From Streptomyces sp. TP-A0356 (lineage in GTDB: Bacteria; Actinomycetota; Actinomycetes; Streptomycetales; Streptomycetaceae): a stretch of DNA of 64,000 bases. This document shows, piece after piece, positions 51,595-60,610 of the stretch (positions within the stretch are counted from its first letter, which is position 1; each line of letters begins with the position of its first letter). The stretch lies in contig NZ_BBZJ01000022.1 of assembly GCF_001417775.1 (NCBI RefSeq), positions 1 to 64,000 on the forward strand, given 5' to 3'. The position numbers and the translations under genes are program-made. The notes beneath the pieces are model-generated. The model was not told the origin of the DNA, did no database searches, and worked only from the letters and a program-made list of their open reading frames with translations.

Positions 51595-52341
51595 GTGTCG
51601 ACCTCCCGAGAGCCGCACTCAGGGCACGCGCCTGCCGCGCACGACCGCAGGTCCCCCGTGCCCGGGTGGCCGGCCCGCTCGCCGGACCTCGCGGGTCTCT
51701 CCTTCGTCCTGGTCACCGCCCCTCTGATCACCTTCCTCGTGATCACCTGGCAGGTCGTCGCCCAGGGTCCGCTCCTGCGGCTGGACGAGCGGTTGGGGCG
51801 GGCCGTGGTCCATCCGGACCGGGTCTCCGGAGTCCTCGCCGACCTGGGGGACATCGCCGTCGCCGTCCCGGTCCTGGCGGTGGCCCTGGTCTGGGCGGCC
51901 TGGCGTGCGCGGCGCGCCGATGCGGACCGGTGGTGGCTGCCGTCCGCCGCGGCGGCGGTCCTCATGGCGGGCCTCCCGGCGCTGATCGTGCCGCTCAAGG
52001 ATGCGATCGCCCGGCCGGGCCCACCGGTCATGGGCCCGGTCACGGGCTTCTACCCCTCGGGGCACACGGCCACGGCCGCCATCGCCTACGGTGCGGCGGC
52101 CCTGGTCCTGTTGCCCTGGCTGCGCACCCCCCAGGCCCGCCGCGGGCTCCTCGTCGTCTGTCTCGTCCTGAATCTCGTGGTCGCCTACGGCCTGGTCCGC
52201 CATGGCTACCACTGGCCCCTGGACGTGCTGGCGAGCTGGTGTCTGTGCGGGGTGCTGCTCTCCTCGCTGCGGCTCTTCCTCAGCCGAAGCAGCCGCCGAA
52301 CGTCCTCCGGAACTCCCAGCCGCCGTACCGGTCCCAGTTGA
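51595..52341 (+). CDS. PAP2-type membrane phosphatase
   Basis: This 248-residue protein has five to six helices and the three PAP2 motifs: KDAIARPGPP, YPSGHT and RHGYHWPLD. Such enzymes dephosphorylate lipid phosphates or undecaprenyl pyrophosphate outside the membrane. The GTG start is at 51595, 49 bp after the DUF3618 gene, so it may be part of the same unit. Confidence 0.9.
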   Translation: MSTSREPHSGHAPAAHDRRSPVPGWPARSPDLAGLSFVLVTAPLITFLVITWQVVAQGPLLRLDERLGRAVVHPDRVSGVLADLGDIAVAVPVLAVALVWAAWRARRADADRWWLPSAAAAVLMAGLPALIVPLKDAIARPGPPVMGPVTGFYPSGHTATAAIAYGAAALVLLPWLRTPQARRGLLVVCLVLNLVVAYGLVRHGYHWPLDVLASWCLCGVLLSSLRLFLSRSSRRTSSGTPSRRTGPS

Positions 52342-52410
52342 CCGACCGTGTCATCAGGCCCGGTCCCCTGTCAGGTCATGTGCCGCTCCGGTCCGGTCCG
52401 CTGACAGCTG

Positions 52411-52459
52411 TCCGCTGTCCGCTGTCCGCTGTCCGCTGTCCGCTGTCCGGTGTCAGCTG
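52411..52459. repeat. 7-bp tandem repeat between PAP2 and oxidoreductase genes
   Basis: TCCGCTG occurs five times exactly, followed by TCCGGTG and TCAGCTG. The oxidoreductase stop codon (52453-52455 on plus) is inside the last unit. Confidence 0.9.
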
Positions 52460-53871
52460 TCGAAGCCCAGTCCCAGCCGGTCCATCGTCTTCAGCCAGAA
52501 GTTGCGCCGCCCGCCGTGGGCGTCGGCCCGGGCGAGCGACCACCTGGTGAGCGCGATGCCCGTCCAGGCGAAGGGCTCCGGCGGGAACGGCAGCGGCTTC
52601 TTGCGCACCATCTCCAGCTCGGTCCGCTCGGTGCGCTCCCCCGCCAGCAGGTCGAGCATCACCTCCGCGCCGAAGCGGGTGGCCCCCACCCCCAGCCCCG
52701 TGTACCCGGCCGCGTACGCCACCTTGCCCTGGTGAGCCGTACCGAAGAACGCCGAGAAGCGCGAGCAGGTGTCGATCGCGCCGCCCCACGCGTGGGTGAA
52801 GCGGACGCCCTCCAGCTGCGGGAAGCAGGTGAAGAAGTGCCCGGCGAGTTTGGCGTACGTCTCCGGGCGGTCGTCGTATTCGGCGCGCACCCGGCCGCCG
52901 TACGGGTAGATCGCGTCGTAGCCGCCCCACAGGATGCGGTTGTCGGCCGACAGCCGGAAGTAGTGGAACTGGTTGGCCGAGTCCCCGAGTCCCTGGCGGT
53001 TCTGCCAGCCGATCGACGCCAGCTGGTCGGCGCTGAGCGGCTCGGTCATCAGCGCGTAGTCGTAGACCGGGACGGTGTACGAGCGCACGCGCCGCAGCAG
53101 ATTGGGAAAGATGTTGGTGCCGAGGGCGACCTGGCGGGCGCGGACCTCGCCGTAGGGGGTGCGTACGGCGAGGCCGGCGCCGTACGGCTTCAGGGTGAGC
53201 GCGGGCGTGTGCTCGTAGACCCGGACGCCGAGCTGGACACAGGCGCGCTTCAGGCCCCAGGCCAGCTTGGCCGGGTGGAGCATGGCCACGCCCCGGCGGT
53301 CGTACAGTCCGGCGAGGAAGGTCGGCGAGTCGACCTGTTCCCGCACCGCTTCCGCGTCCAGGAACTCGGTGCCCTCGGCGAGGCCCCGGCGTTCCATCTC
53401 CGCGTACCAGTCACGCAGCTCGCACGCCTGGTACGTCTCGGTGGCGACGTCGATCTCGCCGGTGCGCTCGAAGTCGCAGTCCAGGGAGTGGCGGGCGACC
53501 GCCTTCTCGATCTCGTCGAGGTTGCGGGCGCCCAGCTCCTGCAGCTTGTGGATCTCACCCGGCCAGCGGGTGAGGCCGTTGGCCAGGCCGTGGGTGAGGG
53601 AGGCGGCGCAGAACCCGCCGTTGCGACCCGAGGCGGCCCAGCCCGCCTCTCGGCCCTCCACCAGCACCACATCCCGCCGCGGGTCGCGCTCCTTGGCGAT
53701 GAGCGCGGTCCACAGTCCGCTGTAGCCGCCGCCCACGACGAGCAGCTCGCAGGTCTCGGCGCCGGTGAGAGCGGGCTCGGGGTGGGGTTTGCCGGGGTCT
53801 TCCAGCCAGTAGGGGGCCGGCTGTGCTTCGGAAAGAGACTTGATCCAACGGGTCATGGCGCTTGGGGCCAT
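52453..53871 (-). CDS. FAD-dependent amine oxidoreductase (PuuB / DAO family)
   Basis: This 472-residue protein has the dinucleotide loop VVGGGYSGLWTAL at about 45-57 and GWAASGRNGGF next, the layout of gamma-glutamylputrescine oxidase and related D-amino-acid-oxidase-fold enzymes. GYTGLGVGATRFGAEVM near the C-terminus closes the FAD site. It is the last gene of the polyamine transport operon, 37 bp after potC, so it probably oxidises putrescine or a derivative. No PuuA-like glutamyl-putrescine synthetase is in the window. The ATG at 53871 has GGGAG upstream. Confidence 0.85.
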   Translation of the reverse strand: MAPSAMTRWIKSLSEAQPAPYWLEDPGKPHPEPALTGAETCELLVVGGGYSGLWTALIAKERDPRRDVVLVEGREAGWAASGRNGGFCAASLTHGLANGLTRWPGEIHKLQELGARNLDEIEKAVARHSLDCDFERTGEIDVATETYQACELRDWYAEMERRGLAEGTEFLDAEAVREQVDSPTFLAGLYDRRGVAMLHPAKLAWGLKRACVQLGVRVYEHTPALTLKPYGAGLAVRTPYGEVRARQVALGTNIFPNLLRRVRSYTVPVYDYALMTEPLSADQLASIGWQNRQGLGDSANQFHYFRLSADNRILWGGYDAIYPYGGRVRAEYDDRPETYAKLAGHFFTCFPQLEGVRFTHAWGGAIDTCSRFSAFFGTAHQGKVAYAAGYTGLGVGATRFGAEVMLDLLAGERTERTELEMVRKKPLPFPPEPFAWTGIALTRWSLARADAHGGRRNFWLKTMDRLGLGFDS

Positions 53872-53908
53872 GATTTCAACTCCCTACAAGTGCATTACAC
53901 CGTGCGGC

Positions 53909-54709
53909 TCACGCCTTGTGGCGATCTCTGCGATTGCCGATGGCCATGGAGGCCAGGACGAACAGTACGGCGACGATGAACATGGCCGTGCCGATGACAT
54001 TGATCTGGACGGGGGTGCCGCGCTGCGCCGAACCCCAGACGAACATGGGGAAGGTGACGGTCGAGCCCGCGTTGAAATTGGTGATGATGAAATCGTCGAA
54101 GGAGAGCGCGAAGGCGAGCAGCGCGCCCGCGGCGATTCCGGGTGCCGCGATCGGCAGGGTGACCCGTACGAAGGTCTGGAACGGGCCGGCGTAAAGGTCC
54201 TGCGCGGCCTGCTCCAGCCTCGGGTCCATCGACATCACACGCGCCTTGACGGCCGTCACGACGAAGCTGAGGCAGAACATGATGTGGGCGATGAGGATCG
54301 TCCAGAAGCCCAGCTGGGCGCCCATGTTGAGGAACAGGGTGAGCAGCGAGGCCGCCATGACGACCTCGGGCATCGCCATGGGCAGGAAGATCAGCGAGTT
54401 CACGGCGCCCCGCGCGCGGAAGCGGTAGCGCACCAGCGCGAAGGCGATCATCGTGCCGAGAGCGGTGGCGCCGATCGTCGCCCAGACCGCGATCTGGAGG
54501 CTGATGGAGAGCGAACCGCACATGTCGGCGACACCGCACGGCTGCTTCCAGGCGTCCAGCGAGAACTGCTGCCACTCGTAATTGAAGCGCCCCTTCGGCT
54601 TGTTGAAGGAGAACACCGTGACGATCACGTTCGGCAGCAGAAGATATCCGAGCGTCAGCAGTCCCGCGATGACGACGAGATGGCGCTTGAGCCAGTTGAC
54701 GAAGGCCAT
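53909..54709 (-). CDS. potC: Polyamine ABC transporter permease (PotC-like)
   Basis: This 266-residue inner-membrane permease has about six helices and the cytoplasmic coupling loop EQAAQDLYAGPFQTFVRVTL (EAA motif). It directly abuts potB (no gap). Confidence 0.9.
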   Translation of the reverse strand: MAFVNWLKRHLVVIAGLLTLGYLLLPNVIVTVFSFNKPKGRFNYEWQQFSLDAWKQPCGVADMCGSLSISLQIAVWATIGATALGTMIAFALVRYRFRARGAVNSLIFLPMAMPEVVMAASLLTLFLNMGAQLGFWTILIAHIMFCLSFVVTAVKARVMSMDPRLEQAAQDLYAGPFQTFVRVTLPIAAPGIAAGALLAFALSFDDFIITNFNAGSTVTFPMFVWGSAQRGTPVQINVIGTAMFIVAVLFVLASMAIGNRRDRHKA

Positions 54710-55633
54710 TTAAACCAGATCCTCCGTGCCGGACTTGCGGATGTAGAGCGTGACCATGATGAGGATCGCGGCCATCAGGATGAAGGAGAGTGCCGCCGCC
54801 GTCGGATAGTCGAGGATCCGCAGGAACTGCGTCTGGATGACGTTGCCGACCATGCGGGTGTCGGTGGAGCCGAGCAGATCGGCGTTGACGTAGTCACCGG
54901 CGGCCGGGATGAAGGTCAGCAGGGTGCCGGAGACCACGCCCGGCATCGACAGCGGGAAGGTGACCTTCCGGAAGGTCGTCATGGGCTTGGCGTACAGGTC
55001 GCCCGCCGCCTCGTGGAGCCGTGGGTCGATGCGCTCCAGCGAGGTGTACAGCGGCAGGATCATGAACGGCAGGAAGTTGTACGTCAGTCCGCACACCACC
55101 GCGAGCGGTGTGGCCAGGACGCGGTCGCCGGCGGTCCAGCCGAGCCAGTTGGTGACGTCCAGGACGTGCAGCGTGCCCAGGGCACCGACCACCGGGCCGT
55201 TGTCGGCGAGGATCGTCTTCCAGGCCAGCGTACGGATCAGGAAGCTGGTGAAGAACGGCGCGATCACCAGGATCATGATGAGGTTCCGCCAGCGGCCCGC
55301 GCGGAACGCGATCAGATACGCGAGCGGATAGCCGAGGACCAGGCACAGCAGCGTCGCGGCGGCCGCGTAGAGGACCGACCGCAGGAACTGCGGCCAGTAC
55401 TGGGACAGCGCGTCCCAGTAGGTCGCGAAGTGCCAGGTGACCTTGTAGCCCTGCTCCAGGGAGCCCGTCTGCACGGACGTGGAGGCCTGGTAGATCATCG
55501 GCAGCGCGAAGAAGACGATCAGCCAGAGGATGCCGGGCAGCAGCAGCCAGTACGGCGTCCAGCGGCCCCGCTTGCGCGGGGGCTTGGTGTCCGGGGCCGG
55601 CGCCAGGGGTGGCGCCTCGGTGACGGCGGCCAT
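54710..55633 (-). CDS. potB: Polyamine ABC transporter permease (PotB-like)
   Basis: This 307-residue permease has about six helices after a proline-rich N-terminus; its EAA loop reads HEAAGDLYAKPMTTFRKVTF. The ATG overlaps the potA stop codon by one base. Confidence 0.9.
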   Translation of the reverse strand: MAAVTEAPPLAPAPDTKPPRKRGRWTPYWLLLPGILWLIVFFALPMIYQASTSVQTGSLEQGYKVTWHFATYWDALSQYWPQFLRSVLYAAAATLLCLVLGYPLAYLIAFRAGRWRNLIMILVIAPFFTSFLIRTLAWKTILADNGPVVGALGTLHVLDVTNWLGWTAGDRVLATPLAVVCGLTYNFLPFMILPLYTSLERIDPRLHEAAGDLYAKPMTTFRKVTFPLSMPGVVSGTLLTFIPAAGDYVNADLLGSTDTRMVGNVIQTQFLRILDYPTAAALSFILMAAILIMVTLYIRKSGTEDLV

Positions 55634-56802
55634 CAGGCGGCGACCCCTTCTTCCGGCTCCACGCTCTCCACGCCGGCGTCGATGTCCTGCGCCGCGTCCA
55701 GGCCGAAGGTGTGGGCCGGGTTCCAGTGCAGGACCACCTCGGTGCCGGGGACGAGCCGGGTGTCGCGGTCGATGTTCTGCGCGTAGACCTCGAACTCGGG
55801 GCAGACAGGGCTGTCGATGACGTACTGCGTGGAGACGCCGATGAAGCTGGAGTCGGCGATCACGCCCGTGATGCGGTTGCGGCCCTCCGGTATCTCACCC
55901 GCGTCGTCGGCGTGCGTGAGGGAGATCTTCTCCGGGCGGACGCCGACCAGCACCTTGCCGCCCGCCGTGGCCGGGGCGGAACATCGCGCCTCGGGAAGGG
56001 TGAGCTTGGCGCCGCCCGCCCTGAGGACGATCTCGTCGCCGCTCGTGGAGTCGACCTCGGCCTCGATCAGGTTCGACGTGCCGAGGAAGTTGGCCACGAA
56101 CGTCGTCCGCGGGTTCTCGTACAGATCGGTGGGCGAGCCGAGTTGCTCGACGCGGCCCGCGTTCATCACGGCGACCGTGTCGGCCATCGTCATGGCCTCC
56201 TCCTGGTCGTGCGTGACATGGATGAAGGTGATGCCGACCTCGGTCTGGATCCGCTTGAGCTCCAGCTGCATCTGACGGCGCAGCTTGAGGTCGAGGGCGC
56301 CGAGCGGCTCGTCGAGGAGGAGCACCTTGGGGTGGTTGATCAGCGCGCGGGCCACGGCGACGCGCTGCTGCTGACCGCCGGAGAGCTGGTGCGGCTTCTT
56401 GCGCGCCTGCTCGCCCAGCTGCACCAGGTCGAGCATCTCCTCGACCTGCTTCTTCACCGACTTGACACCGCGGCGGCGCAGCCCGAAGGCGACGTTCTCG
56501 AAGATGTCGAGGTGCGGGAAGAGGGCGTAGGACTGGAACACCGTGTTCACCGGCCGTTTGTACGGGGGCAGGTGCGTCACGTCCTGGTCGCCGAGGCGGA
56601 CGGTACCGGAGGAAGGTTCCTCCAGACCGGCGATCATGCGCAGGGTGGTGGTCTTGCCGCAGCCGGAGGCACCGAGGAGGGCGAAGAAGGAGCCCTGCGG
56701 CACGGTCAGGTCGAGCGGATGTACGGCGGTGAAGGAGCCGTAGGTCTTGCTGATCCCGGAGAGGCGGACGTCGCCGCTGTTGTCTGTCGTCATCTTCGTC
56801 AC
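55633..56802 (-). CDS. potA: Polyamine ABC transporter ATPase (PotA-like)
   Basis: This 389-residue ATPase has Walker A GASGCGKT at 44-51, the signature LSGGQQQRVAVARAL, Walker B VLLLDEPLGALD, and a C-terminal TOBE regulatory domain. The GTG start overlaps the potD stop codon by 4 bp (GTGA). Confidence 0.92.
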   Translation of the reverse strand: MTKMTTDNSGDVRLSGISKTYGSFTAVHPLDLTVPQGSFFALLGASGCGKTTTLRMIAGLEEPSSGTVRLGDQDVTHLPPYKRPVNTVFQSYALFPHLDIFENVAFGLRRRGVKSVKKQVEEMLDLVQLGEQARKKPHQLSGGQQQRVAVARALINHPKVLLLDEPLGALDLKLRRQMQLELKRIQTEVGITFIHVTHDQEEAMTMADTVAVMNAGRVEQLGSPTDLYENPRTTFVANFLGTSNLIEAEVDSTSGDEIVLRAGGAKLTLPEARCSAPATAGGKVLVGVRPEKISLTHADDAGEIPEGRNRITGVIADSSFIGVSTQYVIDSPVCPEFEVYAQNIDRDTRLVPGTEVVLHWNPAHTFGLDAAQDIDAGVESVEPEEGVAA

Positions 56803-58046
56803 GCCCCTGTGAGCTTCGCGAACTTCTCTTCGTAGGCCGCGTCTTCCTTCTCGCTCAGCGCGCGGAAGGAGTGGGTCCTGGCTGCCATGGCCTTGGTGGG
56901 AACGATCAACGGATTGTCCGCCGCCGCCTTGTCGATCTTCGCCAGCTCTTCCTGCCCTCCGTTGACGGGACAGACGTAGTTGATGTACGCGGAGAGCTCG
57001 GCGGCCGGCTTCGGCTCGTAGTAGAAGTCGATGAGCCGCTCCGCGTTGGCCTTGTGGCGCGCCTTGTTGGGGATGAGCATGTTGTCCGTGGACGTCATGT
57101 AGCCGGCTTCCGGGATGACGTAGTCGATGTCGGGGTTGTCCGCCTTGAGCTGGACGACGTCGCCGCCCCAGGCGACGCAGGCGGCCAGGTCGCCCTTGGA
57201 GAGGTCGGACGTGTAGTCGTTGCCGGTGAAGCGGCGGATCTGCCCCTTGTCGACGGCCTTCTGGAGGCGGGCGATCACCGCGTCGAAGTCGTCACCGGTG
57301 AACTTGGCCGGGTCCTTGCCCATGTCGAGCAGCGTCATGCCGATGCTGTCGCGCATCTCCGACAGGAAGCCGACACGGCCCTTGAGCCCGGGGTTGTCGA
57401 GCAGATCGGAGATCGACTTCACCTCGATGCCGTTCAGCGCCTTCTTGTTGTAGGCGATGACGGTCGAGACACCCTGCCACGGGTACGAGTAGGCCCGCCC
57501 CGGGTCCCAGTCCGGGGCGCGGAACTGGTCGGACAGGTTGGCGAAGGCGTGCGGCAGGTTCGCCGGGTCCAGCTTCTGCGCCCATCCCAGGCGGATCACC
57601 CGCGCGGCCAGCCAGTCGGTGAGGACGATGATGTCCCGGCCGGTGTCCTGACCCGCCGCGAGCTGCGGCTTGACCTTGCCGAAGAACTCGTTGTTGTCGT
57701 TGATGTCCTCGGTGTACTTGACCTGGATACCCGTCTGCCGGGCGAACTCGTCGAGCGTCGGGTGACGCTTGCCGCTCTTGTCGGCGTCGATGTACTGGGG
57801 CCAGTTGGAGAAGTTGACGACCTTCTCCTGCGCCGAGTGGTCCTGGCTGGACGTGCCGCCCTGTGTCTTGCCCGCCGCGGGGATCCCGCAGGCGCTCAGC
57901 GCCCCGAGTCCGCCCGCCGCGAGCACGCCGCCCGCGGAGGCGCGCAGCAGCGACCGGCGGCTGAGGGAGGCGCTGCCGTTGCGGAAGCTGCGCCGCATGG
58001 CGGCCACTTGGGCCGGGGTCAGGCGGTCGGGCTCGTACTGCTCCAT
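56799..58046 (-). CDS. potD: Polyamine-binding lipoprotein (PotD/PotF-like), Tat-exported
   Basis: This 415-residue solute-binding protein has a Tat motif SRRSLL (29-34) and a lipobox with Cys53 (LSAC), so it is exported folded and lipid-anchored. The binding domain begins VVNFSNWPQYIDADKSGK, typical of spermidine/putrescine-binding proteins. It is 55 bp after the aldehyde dehydrogenase. Confidence 0.92.
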   Translation of the reverse strand: MEQYEPDRLTPAQVAAMRRSFRNGSASLSRRSLLRASAGGVLAAGGLGALSACGIPAAGKTQGGTSSQDHSAQEKVVNFSNWPQYIDADKSGKRHPTLDEFARQTGIQVKYTEDINDNNEFFGKVKPQLAAGQDTGRDIIVLTDWLAARVIRLGWAQKLDPANLPHAFANLSDQFRAPDWDPGRAYSYPWQGVSTVIAYNKKALNGIEVKSISDLLDNPGLKGRVGFLSEMRDSIGMTLLDMGKDPAKFTGDDFDAVIARLQKAVDKGQIRRFTGNDYTSDLSKGDLAACVAWGGDVVQLKADNPDIDYVIPEAGYMTSTDNMLIPNKARHKANAERLIDFYYEPKPAAELSAYINYVCPVNGGQEELAKIDKAAADNPLIVPTKAMAARTHSFRALSEKEDAAYEEKFAKLTGA

Positions 58047-58101
58047 GCGCGTGGTGCCCTTTCGGGAGGGGGGTGCGGCCGGGGGTGGGGCGGCCTGTCT
58101 G

Positions 58102-59655
58102 CTAGCGGTCCCCGAAGATCGTGCGGTGCCAGTCCTTACGGGCCACCGCAGTGTTATCGAACATGACATGTTTGATCTGTGTGTACTCCTCGAACGAGTA
58201 CGCTGACATGTCCTTACCGAAGCCGGAGGCCCGGTAGCCGCCGTGGGGCATCTCGCTGATGATCGGGATGTGGTCGTTGACCCATACACAGCCCGCCTTG
58301 ATCTCACGGGTCGCACGGTTCGCCCGGTAGACGTCGCGGCTCCAGGCGGAGGCGGCGAGGCCGTAGGGGGTGTCGTTGGCCAGCCGGATCCCCTCGTCGT
58401 CGCCGTCGAAGGGCAGGACGACGAGCACGGGCCCGAAGATCTCGGACTGGACGATCTCGCTGTCCTGGGGCGCGTCGGCGACAAGGGTGGGCCGATAGTA
58501 CGCGCCGGGCTTGAGATCCCCCTCCGGAGCCTCGCCTCCGGTGACCACGCGCGCGTAGGCACGCGCCCGGTCGACGAAGCCGGCCACGCGGTCGCGTTGG
58601 ACGTGCGAGATCAGCGGGCCCAGATCGGTGCCGGGGGCGAAGGGGTCGCCCAGCCGGACGGTCTCCATCAGGGCGGCGGTCCGCGCGACGAACTCCTCGT
58701 AGAGCGGCCGCTGCACGTACGCGCGCGTGGCGGCCGTGCAGTCCTGTCCGGTGTTGATGAGCGCGCCCGCGACCGCGCCGTGGACGGCGGCCTCCAGATC
58801 GGCGTCGTCGAAGACGACGAAGGGTGCCTTGCCGCCGAGCTCCAGGTGAAGACGCTTCACGGTGGCGGTGGCGATCTCCGCGACCCGCTTGCCGACGCCG
58901 GTGGAACCGGTGAACGAGGTCATGGCCACGTCGGGATGGCCGACGAGGTGCTCGCCCGCCTCCTTGCCGGTCCCGGTGACGATGTTGATCACGCCGTCCG
59001 GGATGCCCGCCTCGGTGGCGGCCCGGGCGAACAGGAGCGAGGTCAGCGGGGTGAGCTCGGCGGGCTTGAGGACGACGGTGTTGCCCGCGGCGATCGCCGG
59101 GAGGATCTTCCAGGCGGCCATCTGGAGTGGGTAGTTCCAGGGCGCGACGGAGCCGACGACACCGATGGGTTCGCGGCGGACGTAGGAGGTGTGGTCGCCG
59201 GAGTACTCGCCCGCGGACTGCCCCTGCAGATGCCGGGCGGCACCGGCGAAGAAGGCGGTGTTGTCGATCGTGCCGGGCACGTCGAACTCCCGCGTCAGCT
59301 TGAGGGGCTTGCCGCACTGGAGGGATTCGAAGCGGGCGAGTTCCTCGGCCTGGTCGGCGAGGACGGCGGCGAAGCGGTGCAGCGCGTCGGAGCGCTCGCC
59401 CGGCGTGGCGGCGGACCAGCCGGGGAAGGCGGCACGGGCGGCGGCCACGGCGCGGTCCACGTCCTCGGCACCGGCCAGTTCGTACGTGTACACCTCCGCG
59501 CCGGTAGAGGGGTCGACGACCGCGTGGATACGGCCCGACGTGCCCTTGGCCGCTCTTCCCCCTATGTACTGCGCACCGTCCGCGAGGCGTTCCCGTACGT
59601 CGTACTGCGTCCGGATGCGGGTGCCGGCGTCGTCGGCGTTGCCCGGATTCTGCAT
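58102..59655 (-). CDS. Aldehyde dehydrogenase, probably gamma-aminobutyraldehyde dehydrogenase
   Basis: This 517-residue ALDH has APWNYPLQMAAWK, ELGGKAPFVVFDD and catalytic Cys306 in GQDCTAATR. As the first gene of an operon with a polyamine transporter and an amine oxidase, it most likely oxidises 4-aminobutanal from putrescine to GABA (PuuC/PatD role), feeding GabT. The ATG at 59655 has GGAGGAGAG upstream. Confidence 0.85.
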   Translation of the reverse strand: MQNPGNADDAGTRIRTQYDVRERLADGAQYIGGRAAKGTSGRIHAVVDPSTGAEVYTYELAGAEDVDRAVAAARAAFPGWSAATPGERSDALHRFAAVLADQAEELARFESLQCGKPLKLTREFDVPGTIDNTAFFAGAARHLQGQSAGEYSGDHTSYVRREPIGVVGSVAPWNYPLQMAAWKILPAIAAGNTVVLKPAELTPLTSLLFARAATEAGIPDGVINIVTGTGKEAGEHLVGHPDVAMTSFTGSTGVGKRVAEIATATVKRLHLELGGKAPFVVFDDADLEAAVHGAVAGALINTGQDCTAATRAYVQRPLYEEFVARTAALMETVRLGDPFAPGTDLGPLISHVQRDRVAGFVDRARAYARVVTGGEAPEGDLKPGAYYRPTLVADAPQDSEIVQSEIFGPVLVVLPFDGDDEGIRLANDTPYGLAASAWSRDVYRANRATREIKAGCVWVNDHIPIISEMPHGGYRASGFGKDMSAYSFEEYTQIKHVMFDNTAVARKDWHRTIFGDR

Positions 59656-59725
59656 GTCGCTCTCCTCCGCCGCCGGGCCACGTCCGCCGCGGGTCTGGCG
59701 TAGCTCCAGCTCGATTTGAGTGCCG

Positions 59726-59769
59726 ATCCTGACAGAGCCAATGGACTCCAACAAGTGATTCCGTTGTTG
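59726..59769 (-). promoter_or_regulatory. Promoter and overlapping operator of the polyamine operon
   Basis: On the minus strand TTGTTG (59749-59754 on plus) and CAGGAT (59726-59731) are 17 bp apart, 64 bp upstream of the start codon. The -35 hexamer is one arm of a perfect inverted repeat CAACAA-N9-TTGTTG (59749-59769). A second inverted repeat, GATTCCGT / ACGGAATC, spans 59757-59764 and 59785-59792. Confidence 0.5.
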
Positions 59770-59865
59770 CCTTTTGGTTACGCGACGGAATCTGTCGGAC
59801 CAGGTGTCGAGTCCTCCTGCCCAGGGGCGGACGGAGTGTCAGTGGCGCGTGCCAGACTCGCCTGC

Positions 59866-60429
59866 ATGGGGAAGATCGGTTCTTGGGAAGCCCTGGTCAG
59901 GGAGGTCCACGCGGGGACGAGGATCAAGTACCTGCACTTCTGGGGCCATCGTCCGCGCCCGGACGGACAGATCGGGGCGAGCTGTCTGAGCCAGTGGTGG
60001 CCGTCGCCGTTCACCGTGGACGGCGTGGAGTACGCGACGGCGGAGCACTGGATGATGGCGTCGAAGGCGCGGCTCTTCGGCGACGCGCAGGCGGAGCGCA
60101 GGGCCGTCGAGGCATCGAGCCCGGCTCTCGCCAAGAAGGCGGGGCGGCTGGTGCGGGACTTCGACGAGGGCACATGGGAGCGCGAGCGCTTCGGGATCGT
60201 GGTCGAGGGCAGCGTCCACAAATTCGCCGCGCACGCCGATCTGCGTGCGTTCCTGCTGGCCACGGGGGACCGTGTGCTCGTCGAGGCGAGCCCGGTGGAC
60301 CGGGTGTGGGGCATAGGCCTCGCGGCGGACGACGAGCGGGCGGCGGATCCCGAGCGGTGGCGGGGCCCGAATCTACTGGGGTTCGCGCTGATGGAGGCGC
60401 GCGAGCGCTTGGGCGCGTTGCGGGGGTGA
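59866..60429 (+). CDS. NADAR domain protein
   Basis: This 187-residue protein has HFWGHRPRPDGQIGASCLSQWW, TAEHWMMASKARLFGD and VWGIGLAADD, the core of NADAR (ADP-ribose/NAD-related N-glycosidase) proteins. Members hydrolyse riboflavin-pathway intermediates or remove ADP-ribose from nucleic acids; which applies here is not clear. The ATG at 59866 lacks a good ribosome site; a GTG at 59836 with GGACGGA upstream would add 10 residues. Confidence 0.85.
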   Translation: MGKIGSWEALVREVHAGTRIKYLHFWGHRPRPDGQIGASCLSQWWPSPFTVDGVEYATAEHWMMASKARLFGDAQAERRAVEASSPALAKKAGRLVRDFDEGTWERERFGIVVEGSVHKFAAHADLRAFLLATGDRVLVEASPVDRVWGIGLAADDERAADPERWRGPNLLGFALMEARERLGALRG

Positions 60430-60495
60430 GCGCGTGCGGGGACGACCGAGAGCCGGGATGACCGAGAGCCGAGACGAGCACATCCGGGGTTGACC

Positions 60496-60545
60496 GCGTG
60501 ACGGGGACGAACGCGTGACGGGGACGAGCGCATGACGGGGACGAC
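60496..60545. repeat. Three 17-bp tandem repeats after the NADAR gene
   Basis: GCGTGACGGGGACGAAC, GCGTGACGGGGACGAGC and GCATGACGGGGACGAC lie head to tail. The preceding 60 bp hold a separate degenerate repeat based on GACCGAGAGCCG. Confidence 0.8.
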
Positions 60546-60578
60546 GTCGTCGCGGAGCCGCGGCGGTCGGGTGGTGGT

Positions 60579-60603
60579 GCCCTCGGCGCCGGGCGCCGAG
60601 GGC
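60579..60603. terminator. Bidirectional terminator between NADAR and DUF4190 genes
   Basis: A perfect 11-bp stem (GCCCTCGGCGC 60579-60589 / 60593-60603) with a three-base loop lies between convergent genes. Confidence 0.7.
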
Positions 60604-60610
60604 TGTCGCG

